NCBI RefSeq assembly: GCF_030263935.1
Contig: NZ_CP127162.1
Span: forward strand, 4,875,089 to 4,939,088
DNA length: 64,000 bases
Direction: 5' to 3'
From: Paenibacillus polygoni
GTDB taxonomy: Bacteria > Bacillota > Bacilli > Paenibacillales > Paenibacillaceae
Below, piece by piece: positions 1 through 7,270 of this stretch. Under the pieces are notes generated by a model. That model saw only the letters and a program-made list of their open reading frames with translations, was not told the DNA's origin and searched no databases. Both the position numbers and the translations under genes were made by a program. Position 1 is the first letter of the stretch. Each line of letters opens with the position of its first letter.

Positions 1-306
1 ACAGGTGGTTCCATCAGAATTAACATCATATAGAGAGAAATCTACCGTATACCTATCCGTCTTTTCATTGACTGATAAATCAGAGATGGTTTCAATATTT
101 TGACCATCGGTATCAATAATAACAACCGGTAAGTTGTGATCTCCTTCACATGAATATAAATCATCAGGATTTGAGGTTGCCTGTTTCTCGGAATTTTTGT
201 TTCCAGAAGTGTAGGTGAGGCGAGGAATTGCAACAATAAAACTAGCAATCAATAATATGATCATTATGAACAACAACGTTTTCTTTCCATTATTCCTTTT
301 GTTCAT
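1..306 (-). CDS. CotH-like spore coat/kinase family protein, N-terminal part only
   Basis: The open frame runs off the left edge, so only about 102 N-terminal codons are visible. It starts at an ATG (306-304) with residues MNKRNNGKK, followed by one hydrophobic segment (about residues 10-28), so it is probably membrane-anchored or secreted. After it comes a short polar stretch and the motif LPVVIIDTDGQNIE, which resembles the start of the CotH kinase domain as I remember it. The gene follows the DUF4956 gene by 11 bp and is co-directional with it; CotH-like, DUF4956 and polyphosphate-polymerase genes often cluster. The family assignment rests on this context and a short motif, because the catalytic part lies outside the window. 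Confidence 0.5.
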   Translation of the reverse strand, partial: MNKRNNGKKTLLFIMIILLIASFIVAIPRLTYTSGNKNSEKQATSNPDDLYSCEGDHNLPVVIIDTDGQNIETISDLSVNEKTDRYTVDFSLYDVNSDGTTC

Positions 307-317
307 ATGTCATACAC

Positions 318-989
318 CTATTCAAGTGTTTCCCCATTTTGAGAAACGACGTTAATGGACATAACACCTTTAATCTTTTTCATATTTTCATATTCTTTTG
401 TTGAAGCATTGCCTTTTAGCTTGATTTGATAAACAAGTTCAACAAATTGATCATTTACCGTCTCTGAACGTAATTTATAACCTCTGCACACTTTAAACAT
501 ATGCGCTCTTATATCTTCTAACGATTGGTCTATATTTTCAGAGCGGATAATAATTAAATAACGTTCGTCACTTCCAATACCATAGTTAAAAACAAAGCAG
601 ACTAAGGAAATGACAATCGTTCCGATAATCGTAATCGCCAAACTGCCTGAACCTGCTCCTAATCCGATAGCAATGGTCCAGAAGATATACGCTGTATCAC
701 GTGGATCTTTAACCGCCGTACGAAAACGAACAATAGAAAGAGCCCCGACCATCCCTAATGACAGGGCGATATTCCCGCCAATAATACTCATAATTACGGT
801 AGTGATTAAGGTTAACATAATGAGAGAAATATTAAATTTCTTACTATACAGAATGCTTCCATATGTGAACCGATATGTAATAAATACGATTAAACTCAGT
901 GCTAACGCGACTAACGTATTCCCGAGCAGCTGGGTAGTCGTAACATCAGCGGTACTACCATACAAAAGTTCATATAAAGCCTCTTTCAT
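318..989 (-). CDS. DUF4956 family membrane protein
   Basis: A 223-residue integral membrane protein of unknown molecular function. Hydrophobic segments lie at about residues 22-40, 53-80 and 102-135. The family signature, a conserved polar loop SIVRFRTAVKDPRDTAY, spans about residues 85-101 and is followed by a glycine-rich helix. The C-terminal 90 residues are soluble and probably cytoplasmic. In other genomes the family neighbours VTC-type polyphosphate polymerases and CotH proteins, and the downstream CotH-like start agrees with that. No catalytic function can be read from the sequence. Confidence 0.85.
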   Translation of the reverse strand: MKEALYELLYGSTADVTTTQLLGNTLVALALSLIVFITYRFTYGSILYSKKFNISLIMLTLITTVIMSIIGGNIALSLGMVGALSIVRFRTAVKDPRDTAYIFWTIAIGLGAGSGSLAITIIGTIVISLVCFVFNYGIGSDERYLIIIRSENIDQSLEDIRAHMFKVCRGYKLRSETVNDQFVELVYQIKLKGNASTKEYENMKKIKGVMSINVVSQNGETLE

Positions 990-1146
990 CCATCACAACT
1001 CCAAATCATAAAAATTAATTAACTTTAGACCGGTGTAAACTACCAATCCTTTATAACTAGTAGTTAAGATAGCATCATCAATAAATGTCGTCAAGAATAG
1101 AGAATGGAAATGAAAACCGCTGTATAATTCGATGTAAAATATACAC

Positions 1147-1184
1147 AAAAATACGGCTGATATCCTTATATCAGCTGTATTTTT
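1147..1184. terminator. Bidirectional terminator-like hairpin in the 990-1480 gap
   Basis: A 17-bp stem (1147-1163 with 1168-1184, one mismatch on the plus strand) has a 4-base loop, A-rich on its left arm and T-rich on its right. It can serve as an intrinsic terminator on either strand. It lies in a 491-bp gene-free stretch between the DUF4956 gene and L25. Apart from this hairpin, the L25 terminator and a repeat fragment, I see nothing in that stretch. Confidence 0.6.
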
Positions 1185-1197
1185 AGTGGTTGCAACT

Positions 1198-1227
1198 ACG
1201 ATGAAAGCAACGACAGGAATTATGAAA
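1198..1227 (+). repeat. Fragment of the dispersed MITE-like repeat (right end only)
   Basis: About 29 of 35 bases, extending a little past the end of this interval, match the right end of the complete repeat at 42689-42792. They include the shared block AAAGCAAC and the terminal TTATGAAA. No left terminus (TTTCATAA) is found about 100 bp upstream, so this is a truncated or degenerate copy. Confidence 0.45.
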
Positions 1228-1379
1228 TTAATTTTTGCCGAAGTCTATATAAAACGGAAGAAAAAACATAAAAAACGAATCTACTTCAGTGCCTGTCATT
1301 CATTTAACCGTTTTAATAAAATCATAGAACACTAGCACCAAACAAACACTAAAGGATACTTGTAGATACAAATGAAAAT

Positions 1380-1403
1380 GAGCCCGGTATCATTACCGAA
1401 CTC
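1380..1403 (-). terminator. Probable terminator of the L25 gene
   Basis: Read on the minus strand this is a 10-bp stem (two G-U pairs) with a 4-base loop, followed by a moderately T-rich stretch (ATTTTCATTTG). It lies 78 bp downstream of the L25 stop codon. The U tract is weak, so efficiency is uncertain. Confidence 0.5.
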
Positions 1404-1480
1404 ATTTCATGAAACTGTCTGACTCATATTTAATTTATCTAGTTAAAGACACTTCACAGTTGAAAACAGCCTCTTAAGGC

Positions 1481-2026
1481 TTAAGGCTTCGACACCGATA
1501 CAAGGAGCTCGTTATCACCAGAGATTACTGTCACTTCTGGCGGTAGAACCAGGTCTTTCACGAAGAGCGTTTCCCCAATTTCCATCGCGCTGATGTCCAG
1601 CTCAACTATAGACGGCAGGTCTTTCGGCAGTGCCTCCACTTCGACATATGGGTCTTGGATTTGCACAACTCCTCCCCACTTCGCTCCGGCAGGGGTACCT
1701 ACGATCTTGACCGCAAGCTTTGTCCGAATGATCTCATCAGTTTGCACAAGCTGAAAATCGACATGCAAAGGTTGGCGGGTTACTGGGTTCCGCTGAAGAT
1801 CTTCTAACAGAACGATAAACGAATGATCGCCTTCGATCTTCAGTTCAATAAAGCCAGAAGCCCCCTTCTTTATCCACTTTTCAAATTGTTTGGTGCAAAT
1901 ATGAATAATTTGATTGTCTGCATTTTTCCCGAATACAACCGCTGGTAAACGCCCCTCCTGACGTAAATTTCGAAGTCCAGAAGGATTGAGTTGCGAACGT
2001 CTTTCGGTATGAATGTATGTAGCCAT
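1481..2026 (-). CDS. ctc: 50S ribosomal protein L25 / general stress protein Ctc
   Basis: At 181 residues this has the two-domain form of bacterial L25. Residues 4-91 form the 5S-rRNA-binding L25 domain, with the typical N-terminus up to LRQEGRLPAVVFG. Residues 95-178 form the TL5/Ctc beta-barrel with the signature LPKDLPSIVELDISAMEIG. It binds 5S rRNA in the large subunit. In B. subtilis the orthologue Ctc is a SigB-dependent stress protein, but I could not find a convincing SigB promoter here. The ATG is preceded by AGGAGAGG. The gene is monocistronic, with a structured leader and a short upstream ORF. Confidence 0.95.
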   Translation of the reverse strand: MATYIHTERRSQLNPSGLRNLRQEGRLPAVVFGKNADNQIIHICTKQFEKWIKKGASGFIELKIEGDHSFIVLLEDLQRNPVTRQPLHVDFQLVQTDEIIRTKLAVKIVGTPAGAKWGGVVQIQDPYVEVEALPKDLPSIVELDISAMEIGETLFVKDLVLPPEVTVISGDNELLVSVSKP

Positions 2027-2042
2027 GCTCTACCTCTCCTTT

Positions 2043-2120
2043 TCATTGAGTGATCTTAGCGCACATGATTAGCAGCCGTCGAACCGCCCCTGAGCGGGGA
2101 CCAATAGAGAAACACAGCAT
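2043..2120 (-). CDS. Possible 25-residue leader peptide upstream of L25
   Basis: The ATG at 2120 is preceded 5 bp upstream by a strong Shine-Dalgarno sequence, GGATGGAGG. The frame runs 25 codons to TGA at 2043, 17 bp before the L25 start. The peptide (MLCFSIGPRSGAVRR...) resembles no family I know. Because the SD is better than that of many real genes here and the ORF ends just ahead of L25, it could be a translated leader that affects L25 expression. It could also be chance. Confidence 0.35.
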   Translation of the reverse strand: MLCFSIGPRSGAVRRLLIMCAKITQ

Positions 2121-2167
2121 CACAACCTCCATCCTTTTTCGGGTAGATCATAATACATTAATGTGAA

Positions 2168-2226
2168 AAACCCATAAATATAGACGAAAGCACTCCTCTC
2201 GGGATGAGTGGAATGCCTATGGGTTT
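2168..2226 (-). promoter_or_regulatory. Structured element ahead of the L25 leader
   Basis: Arms AAACCCATA (2168-2176) and TATGGGTTT (2218-2226) form a perfect 9-bp outer helix. Inside it CACTC (2191-2195) pairs with GAGTG (2206-2210), giving two stacked helices with an internal loop. On the minus strand the 3' arm runs into GGGTTTTTC, so the helix could act as a terminator or attenuator in front of the leader peptide and L25. It matches no riboswitch consensus I can recall. Confidence 0.4.
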
Positions 2227-2320
2227 CATCAACCATACCATATGTTGTTATTTATGTCGATGAATCACTGTTATGTGAATAGGATAATCTTTATTTCTAT
2301 GCGGATAATCGTAAAGGTGG

Positions 2321-2370
2321 AAAAAAGATAAGACCCAGATCTCAAAGTCATTGGAGTCAGAGTCTTATCC
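2321..2370 (-). terminator. Terminator of the duplicated-domain lipoprotein gene
   Basis: On the minus strand, GATAAGAC/GTCTTATC (8 bp, outer arms 2362-2369 and 2327-2334) encloses a partly paired loop and is followed directly by TTTTTT. It lies about 22 bp past the lipoprotein stop codon. Confidence 0.75.
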
Positions 2371-2391
2371 CGTTTGCACAAATAGTAGGGA

Positions 2392-3489
2392 TTATTGAAC
2401 CTCTTTAAACGTACTAGCAGCATTAATGAACATATCGCGTTTTTCATCCATCTGATTTTGAAGAGTCCAGAATAACAGTTGAGTAAAGTTACCTTCGGTT
2501 TCAACAAGTGTGATCAGGTAACTAATTTTAATTTTGTCGATTTCCCCACTTAGCTCGTATTGTACAGCTGGCTGTCCATTGACCTCCATTTCCTTGGGGT
2601 CTGTTAGTGTGGCATTCAATAATGTTTGTGACATGGAGTCAGTAACCGCTGTAGAATAATCAGTCAATGTGAAGTTATCGGCAAAAGTATCCTTACTCTC
2701 ACGGAGAACCATCATATATTCTTCTTGCTGCATACGTGAAGCTTGAATGTCAGCATCAGGAGACAACTCCATTTCGTAGGACATAGTAGCAGGAATCGTA
2801 ATCTCTGCCTTCTTGTCATCGCTCGTCAATGTGGTCAATTCTGTATTCTGATCATCTTTGTTGTTAGGATCTGTAGATTCGGGGGGCGAAGTAGATGTAG
2901 AAGCTGGAGTTGTTGGTGTTTCCTTTATTACCTTAAATGATTCAATCGCTTGTAAAAGCTCTTCTTTGTTAGCTTCAAATTTAGATTGTGTAGACCATGT
3001 AATAATCTGATAGAAGGAGCCGCCCTTTTCGAGTAAAGCTACTAGATAATGCACTTTCACCTTCTGCGCCTCACCGGTAATTTCAAATAGTTGAGCTTCA
3101 GTAGAGTCCACATTTATTGTTTTGTTGTTAGATTCCTCCGCATTTGTTATAGACAAGTCAATATTACTCATAAATATAGCTTTGAAATCGTCTAATGTCG
3201 CACCGTCCGCCATATTCGATTTTAGAAGAGAATTTACTATTGCATACTTTTCATTTTTTCTTTCGGAAACTGCCAAAATAGCCTGTTCATTAAGAGGCGG
3301 ATCCTCTACCCAACCCTTATTCACAGTTAACTCGACCTGCCCGTCTTTAGAAGTAAATGTTTTCTCCTCTTTGTCATCACCGGATGTGTCATTTGCGTTG
3401 TTACTTGAACTACAAGCCGAAATAAAAAGAACAGATATCAGCAAAATAATAAGTACCTTGCCGGTACTTCGCTTACTTTGTTTTCTCAA
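2392..3489 (-). CDS. Lipoprotein with two tandem copies of a PsbP/DcrB-like domain
   Basis: 365 residues with a type-II signal peptide: a basic N-terminus, a hydrophobic core at about 11-24, and lipobox ISAC with Cys26. It is therefore probably anchored on the outer face of the membrane. The mature part holds two related halves, about residues 45-186 and 215-364. They share the sequence pattern of a beta strand then an EEVxx-type helix, a KVHYLVALLEKGGSFYQIITW-like block (KISYLITLVETEGNFTQLLFW in the second copy), and a C-terminal helix ending in SFKVI or TFKEV. A Thr/Ser/Pro linker joins them. The fold guess (PsbP/DcrB-like) is from pattern only and the function is unknown. Confidence 0.75.
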   Translation of the reverse strand: MRKQSKRSTGKVLIILLISVLFISACSSSNNANDTSGDDKEEKTFTSKDGQVELTVNKGWVEDPPLNEQAILAVSERKNEKYAIVNSLLKSNMADGATLDDFKAIFMSNIDLSITNAEESNNKTINVDSTEAQLFEITGEAQKVKVHYLVALLEKGGSFYQIITWSTQSKFEANKEELLQAIESFKVIKETPTTPASTSTSPPESTDPNNKDDQNTELTTLTSDDKKAEITIPATMSYEMELSPDADIQASRMQQEEYMMVLRESKDTFADNFTLTDYSTAVTDSMSQTLLNATLTDPKEMEVNGQPAVQYELSGEIDKIKISYLITLVETEGNFTQLLFWTLQNQMDEKRDMFINAASTFKEVQ

Positions 3490-3570
3490 TTTGTTCTCTC
3501 CTCTTCCTTATGTATAATACGTTACTCTTAAACCTCTTACTAATGAATGAATCAGAAATTTCGTTTTTTA

Positions 3571-3897
3571 GTGGAAATATGTAATAACTGGGTTCGCTAT
3601 AGCGCTGAACTGCACATCTATCTGGAATTTGTGCATGCGTTCGAGAACAATACAGCAGAACCCAATCAAGCTCTTTTAATTACGGATCGTGGGTTAGACT
3701 AGACATTATATTACCTGGGGCACGTATTTATACAACATAAATACTGTGATTCATTCAGATGCGGATCGCTGCGGCGTAACCGTCTTCTGATATCGATCAG
3801 CAAGATCAGAAGTTGCAGTCAGCTCTAGTTGTCCCAGCAAGACCTTGCTATCCTGCCCCGCATAGATCTTCCGGTGCTCCGTGATGTCAGTAGAGTT
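3571..3897. other. Gene-free stretch with possible coding debris
   Basis: No intact gene lies between 3490 and 3915. Two short frames look protein-like. On the plus strand, 3571-3702 is open for 43 codons (containing ELHIYLEFVHAFE and QALLITDRG, faintly like a tyrosine-recombinase segment). On the minus strand, about 3897-3751 is open (containing EHRKIYAGQDSKVLLGQLEL). Neither has a ribosome-binding site or a full domain. They may be remnants of decayed genes, which would fit an accessory region, but the evidence is thin. Confidence 0.2.
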
Positions 3898-3915
3898 TTG
3901 TTGTTTTGTTATTTT

Positions 3916-4533
3916 CTAAGTAGAAATTCCGATCGATGTATTTTCATATTCTGCATGATGTAATGCTTTGAGAATAAAATGTGCGACGTCAGCACGCGGT
4001 ATGGACCTTGCGTTCTTGGGTACACTTGTCGTAGATTCTCTATACCTCCCGGAAAGGGGACGATTGGTTAAGCCCAAAGGTCTAACAATGGTGTAGTTCA
4101 GTCCATGTGCCTCAATATCATCCGTAGCAGCCCTGTGATCTGCTAGAGTATTTTTAAGCATTCTCATGATCAGTTTCCCGCTTATCCCTGGTAGCTCGTT
4201 ATGTATTCCTGCAGATGCAGTATAGACGATTCGTTTGACATCATGCTCCTGCATGCCAGCAATAATATTCTTCGTCATCTCCTGGAGATCGGTTGATTTT
4301 TTCATCCCTTGATTAGAGCCTAAGCATGACACGACCGCATCATGACCAGCAATTGCTGCTGCGACTTCTGCTTGGTTGAAAGCATCTCCTTTTATAATTT
4401 TTAAATTATCGTGTGTAACTTCCAGCTTTGTTGGTGTCCGTACAAATGCTGTTACCTCAAAACCATTCTCTACTGCCTGCTTCACGACAGACTGACCTAC
4501 ACCGCCCGTTGCTCCGAAAACAATAATTTTCAT
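3916..4533 (-). CDS. NAD(P)H-binding reductase of the atypical SDR (BLVRB/YwnB-like) type
   Basis: A 205-residue Rossmann protein. The N-terminus MKIIVFGATGGVGQSV carries the GxxGxxG dinucleotide-binding motif, and FVRTPTKL after beta-2 has an Arg suited to NADP(H). The blocks DAVVSCLGSN, RIVYTASAGI and YTIVRPLGLT are typical of NAD(P)H-binding proteins related to NmrA and biliverdin reductase B. The classical SDR YxxxK motif is absent. It is a single gene with an RBS-like AAAGGTGAGG before the ATG. The substrate cannot be predicted. Confidence 0.85.
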   Translation of the reverse strand: MKIIVFGATGGVGQSVVKQAVENGFEVTAFVRTPTKLEVTHDNLKIIKGDAFNQAEVAAAIAGHDAVVSCLGSNQGMKKSTDLQEMTKNIIAGMQEHDVKRIVYTASAGIHNELPGISGKLIMRMLKNTLADHRAATDDIEAHGLNYTIVRPLGLTNRPLSGRYRESTTSVPKNARSIPRADVAHFILKALHHAEYENTSIGIST

Positions 4534-4796
4534 AGCACCTCACCTTTCTTTCCGATCATTTTCATCTTCTTGATGATATCCTATTAATCATAGAAACGTT
4601 ACTATTACTCGACAAGCGAAGTCTCTAATTCTTTTTGATCATTCGTTTGCTAAGTTGCTCTCGTCGCTTAACTACTGCCGTGAACCCAAGAATGTCAGGT
4701 CCTTGGTTAGTGTCTCGATTTGGTTTATAGAATAGATCCAATCTATATCTTCGATTCGTCTCTTCGCGTTATCGCTCTTTATTGTATTTAAATCAG

Positions 4797-4826
4797 AACC
4801 GCCATCCAATAACCGGAAGAGCGGTT
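4797..4826 (+). terminator. Terminator-like hairpin downstream of tetR
   Basis: AACCGC (4797-4802) pairs with GCGGTT (4821-4826), and the 3' arm continues into TTTTTT on the plus strand. On the minus strand the A tract precedes the hairpin and it would be a weak terminator for tetR, which ends at 4836. The rest of the 4534-4796 gap shows no gene. Confidence 0.45.
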
Positions 4827-4835
4827 TTTTATATT

Positions 4836-5519
4836 CTACTTCTCCTGCTCTTTTATCACCTGCTCAATCCCAAGCAGAATCAGCTTCAATCCAAATTCAA
4901 ATGCACGATCCGTTCCCATCAGCTTGAAAAGCCCATTTCTGAACATGCTCCGAAAAAGTCCAGCTTCCGCTTCACTCATGGAGTCCAGAAGGCGGTTCAT
5001 CTCCTCACCCGGAAGTGACTTCTGTTCCTTAAGGATAGCGGCGACATTACGCTCATGCTGGTAACCGTCCAGAACGAAGTAGTAAACATAGTTCGCAAGC
5101 GTAGTAACCACCTGTATTTTCTGCTCTTGTTCAAGCGGTGTCGATTCCACGCAAAGCAGCATACGGTTGGTGTAACGAATGATGTCCGGTTCATGAGGCA
5201 GTGTCATCATCATAAGCTGCGTAGAGCAGGGATAGCGGCTAAGCACGCTCCGTACTGTTACTGCAAGCACAGTCAGCTGTTCCTTCCAATCCCCTTCAGA
5301 GTCAAACTCCTCCAGAATTATTTTAGATACCTGGTTAGCTAAACGCTGGTAGAGGTCCTGTTTGCCCTTGAAATACCAGTACAGAGAGGGAGCCTGAATC
5401 CCTAGCCTGTCAGCTAATCGTCTCATGCTGAATTTCTCAATTCCCTCCTCTCCTAGAAGCTCCCATGAAGCTTCCAAAATCTTATCTTCCGAAATTTGAG
5501 GTTGCTGCTTTTTTCTCAT
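4836..5519 (-). CDS. TetR/AcrR family transcriptional repressor
   Basis: A 227-residue regulator. The N-terminal TetR DNA-binding domain (about residues 9-56) includes the helix-turn-helix FSMRRLADRLGIQAPSLYWYF, close to the tetracycline-repressor class. The C-terminal 160 residues are all-helical, as expected for the ligand-binding and dimerisation domain of TetR_C type. It is transcribed divergently from a MATE efflux pump, and the shared 106-130 bp intergenic region carries three copies of a CTAAC-N3-GTTAG-like palindrome. It therefore most likely represses the pump, and itself, until a drug or metabolite binds. The ligand is unknown. Confidence 0.9.
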   Translation of the reverse strand: MRKKQQPQISEDKILEASWELLGEEGIEKFSMRRLADRLGIQAPSLYWYFKGKQDLYQRLANQVSKIILEEFDSEGDWKEQLTVLAVTVRSVLSRYPCSTQLMMMTLPHEPDIIRYTNRMLLCVESTPLEQEQKIQVVTTLANYVYYFVLDGYQHERNVAAILKEQKSLPGEEMNRLLDSMSEAEAGLFRSMFRNGLFKLMGTDRAFEFGLKLILLGIEQVIKEQEK

Positions 5520-5537
5520 AGATATCCGCCCTTTTAT

Positions 5538-5619
5538 CTAACAGTGTAAGTTTATGCTTTACAGATTCATAAGATCATGATAACATCTAACACTGTTAGA
5601 CTCAAACTAACACCGTTAG
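5538..5619 (+). promoter_or_regulatory. MATE promoter with three TetR-type operators
   Basis: The promoter TTTACA (5558-5563), 17-bp spacer, TAACAT (5581-5586) drives the efflux gene. Palindromic 13-mers follow: CTAACACTGTTAG (5587-5599, over the expected start site) and CTAACACCGTTAG (5607-5619). A less perfect copy CTAACAGTGTAAG (5538-5550) lies next to the tetR start. This arrangement suits one repressor controlling both divergent genes. Confidence 0.75.
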
Positions 5620-5649
5620 ATAATTATGAAAAAGAAAGAAGTGATCCGC

Positions 5650-7002
5650 ATGGATGCAGAAAACCTCCATTATTTCGAGAAAGCGCCAGTCGCTAAAGCC
5701 GTAGCTCACTTTGCAGTACCGATGATGTTAGGCACGTCAATGAGTGTAATATACTCCATCTTGAATGCCTACTTCCTTGGTACGCTCCACAATACTGCCG
5801 TGTTAACCGCACTTGCATTAACCTTACCACTATTTGCGATCATTATGGCGCTGGGCAACCTGATTGGAGTGGGCAGCGGTACGTTCATCTCCCGTTTGCT
5901 AGGAGAGAAAAAATATGATGATGTAAAATATGTATCTTCATTCGCTTTTTACAGCAGCTTAGTGCTCGGTCTGATCATGATGGCTGCCGGCCTACCATTA
6001 ATTGATTCCATCGTTCAAGGGTTAGGGGCAACGTCTGAATCCTTCGGATTTACGAAAGACTATGTGACGGTTATGCTTCTCGGCTCACCATTCGTCGTAT
6101 TATTCTTCACACTAGAAAATATCGTACGCTCAGAAGGGGCAGCGATCACATCAATGATTGGTATGATTCTTAGCGTTGTCATAAATATTATCCTCGATGC
6201 AATGGTTGTTTTTGTCTTCCATTGGGGCGTAATTGGTGTTGCATCCGCTACGGTCGTCTCCAACTTGGTTGCGAGTGTATTCTACGCCTTCCATATGGGA
6301 TACAAAAGTCAATTCCTAACCGTATCCGCAAAATGGTTCAAGGCTACTAAGGACATTCTAGGCAATGTTTTCAAAATTGGTACTCCTGTCTTTATTATGA
6401 GTATCTTCATGGGCGCAATGTCGCTCATCTTTAACCATTTTCTTGTCGAATATGGCGATCTAGCCGTAGCCGCTTACGGAATTTCATCTCGTTTATTGCA
6501 ATTGCCTGAGTTTATACTGATGGGATTATGCGAGGGAGTCGTGCCGCTTATTGCTTTCTCTTTTACAGCGAATAAATTACGAATGAAGCAGACGATTGGA
6601 TTCACCGTTAAAGCGATTTTAGTGTTAGCGGTCGTGTTCGGCATCTTCGTCTATTTCATCTCCGATAACCTGATTGGTTTATTTACGAATGACCCGCAAT
6701 TAGTTGAAATGGGCAGCTACATTCTGCATGTAACATTCTTATCCCTATTCGTTTCAGGAATGACTACGTTATTTATGGGGATCTTCCAGGCAACAGCGCA
6801 AGGAACTGCTGCATTTATTATGTCAGTTATTCAAGGAATTACTCTGATTCCTGTGCTCTATATCGCTAATCATATGAATGGCTTTCACGGAGTGGTCTGG
6901 TCACTTGTCATTGCGGATACTGTCGCATTCCTTGTTGGTGCCATCATGATGTATGTTTTGCGGAACAAGTTGCAGCCGGATTTGGATAGTTTAGTACAGT
7001 AA
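5650..7002 (+). CDS. MATE family efflux transporter
   Basis: About 450 residues with roughly 12 hydrophobic segments in two pseudo-symmetrical halves. It has the MATE features of an N-terminal PVAKAVAHFAVPMMLGTSMSV helix and the loop GVGSGTFISRLLGEKKYDD, with the family-typical S/GRxLGE motif. MATE proteins export drugs or metabolites in exchange for H+ or Na+. I chose the ATG at 5650, preceded by AAAGAAG, over an upstream in-frame ATG at 5626 that has no RBS and lies right beside an operator. The TetR regulator next door and its operators point to ligand-inducible expression. The substrate is unknown. Confidence 0.9.
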   Translation: MDAENLHYFEKAPVAKAVAHFAVPMMLGTSMSVIYSILNAYFLGTLHNTAVLTALALTLPLFAIIMALGNLIGVGSGTFISRLLGEKKYDDVKYVSSFAFYSSLVLGLIMMAAGLPLIDSIVQGLGATSESFGFTKDYVTVMLLGSPFVVLFFTLENIVRSEGAAITSMIGMILSVVINIILDAMVVFVFHWGVIGVASATVVSNLVASVFYAFHMGYKSQFLTVSAKWFKATKDILGNVFKIGTPVFIMSIFMGAMSLIFNHFLVEYGDLAVAAYGISSRLLQLPEFILMGLCEGVVPLIAFSFTANKLRMKQTIGFTVKAILVLAVVFGIFVYFISDNLIGLFTNDPQLVEMGSYILHVTFLSLFVSGMTTLFMGIFQATAQGTAAFIMSVIQGITLIPVLYIANHMNGFHGVVWSLVIADTVAFLVGAIMMYVLRNKLQPDLDSLVQ

Positions 7003-7019
7003 AAAAACATATAACATGA

Positions 7020-7053
7020 AAAAAGGCTGGCTCAGGAAATTTCCTGAGCCAGC
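7020..7053 (-). terminator. Perfect palindromic hairpin after the MATE gene
   Basis: A 28-bp perfect palindrome (7026-7053, half-site GCTGGCTCAGGAAA) sits 23 bp past the MATE stop. The run of six T residues needed for intrinsic termination follows on the minus strand, not on the plus strand, although the obvious gene to terminate is on the plus strand. It may act bidirectionally. Confidence 0.6.
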
Positions 7054-7270
7054 TATTACGGTACAAAACAGGTAATAAGATTTTATTTCCTCAATACACG
7101 TTATGAAGGTGACATTCCCTCTTCCAATTTAGCTCGGACTTCTTCTTTAAAACACAATTCCTTAATTAGTCATTGATACCGGAAATCCTTACTTAGGCCT
7201 GATAAGTAAACAAGCATAGATTTAATGAGAGACCTAGTTCCACGATTCATTCCCACTCATTTTTTAGTTT
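7054..7270. other. Gene-free stretch before IS30
   Basis: I see no gene, RNA or strong repeat between the MATE hairpin and the left inverted repeat of the IS30 element. Confidence 0.5.
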
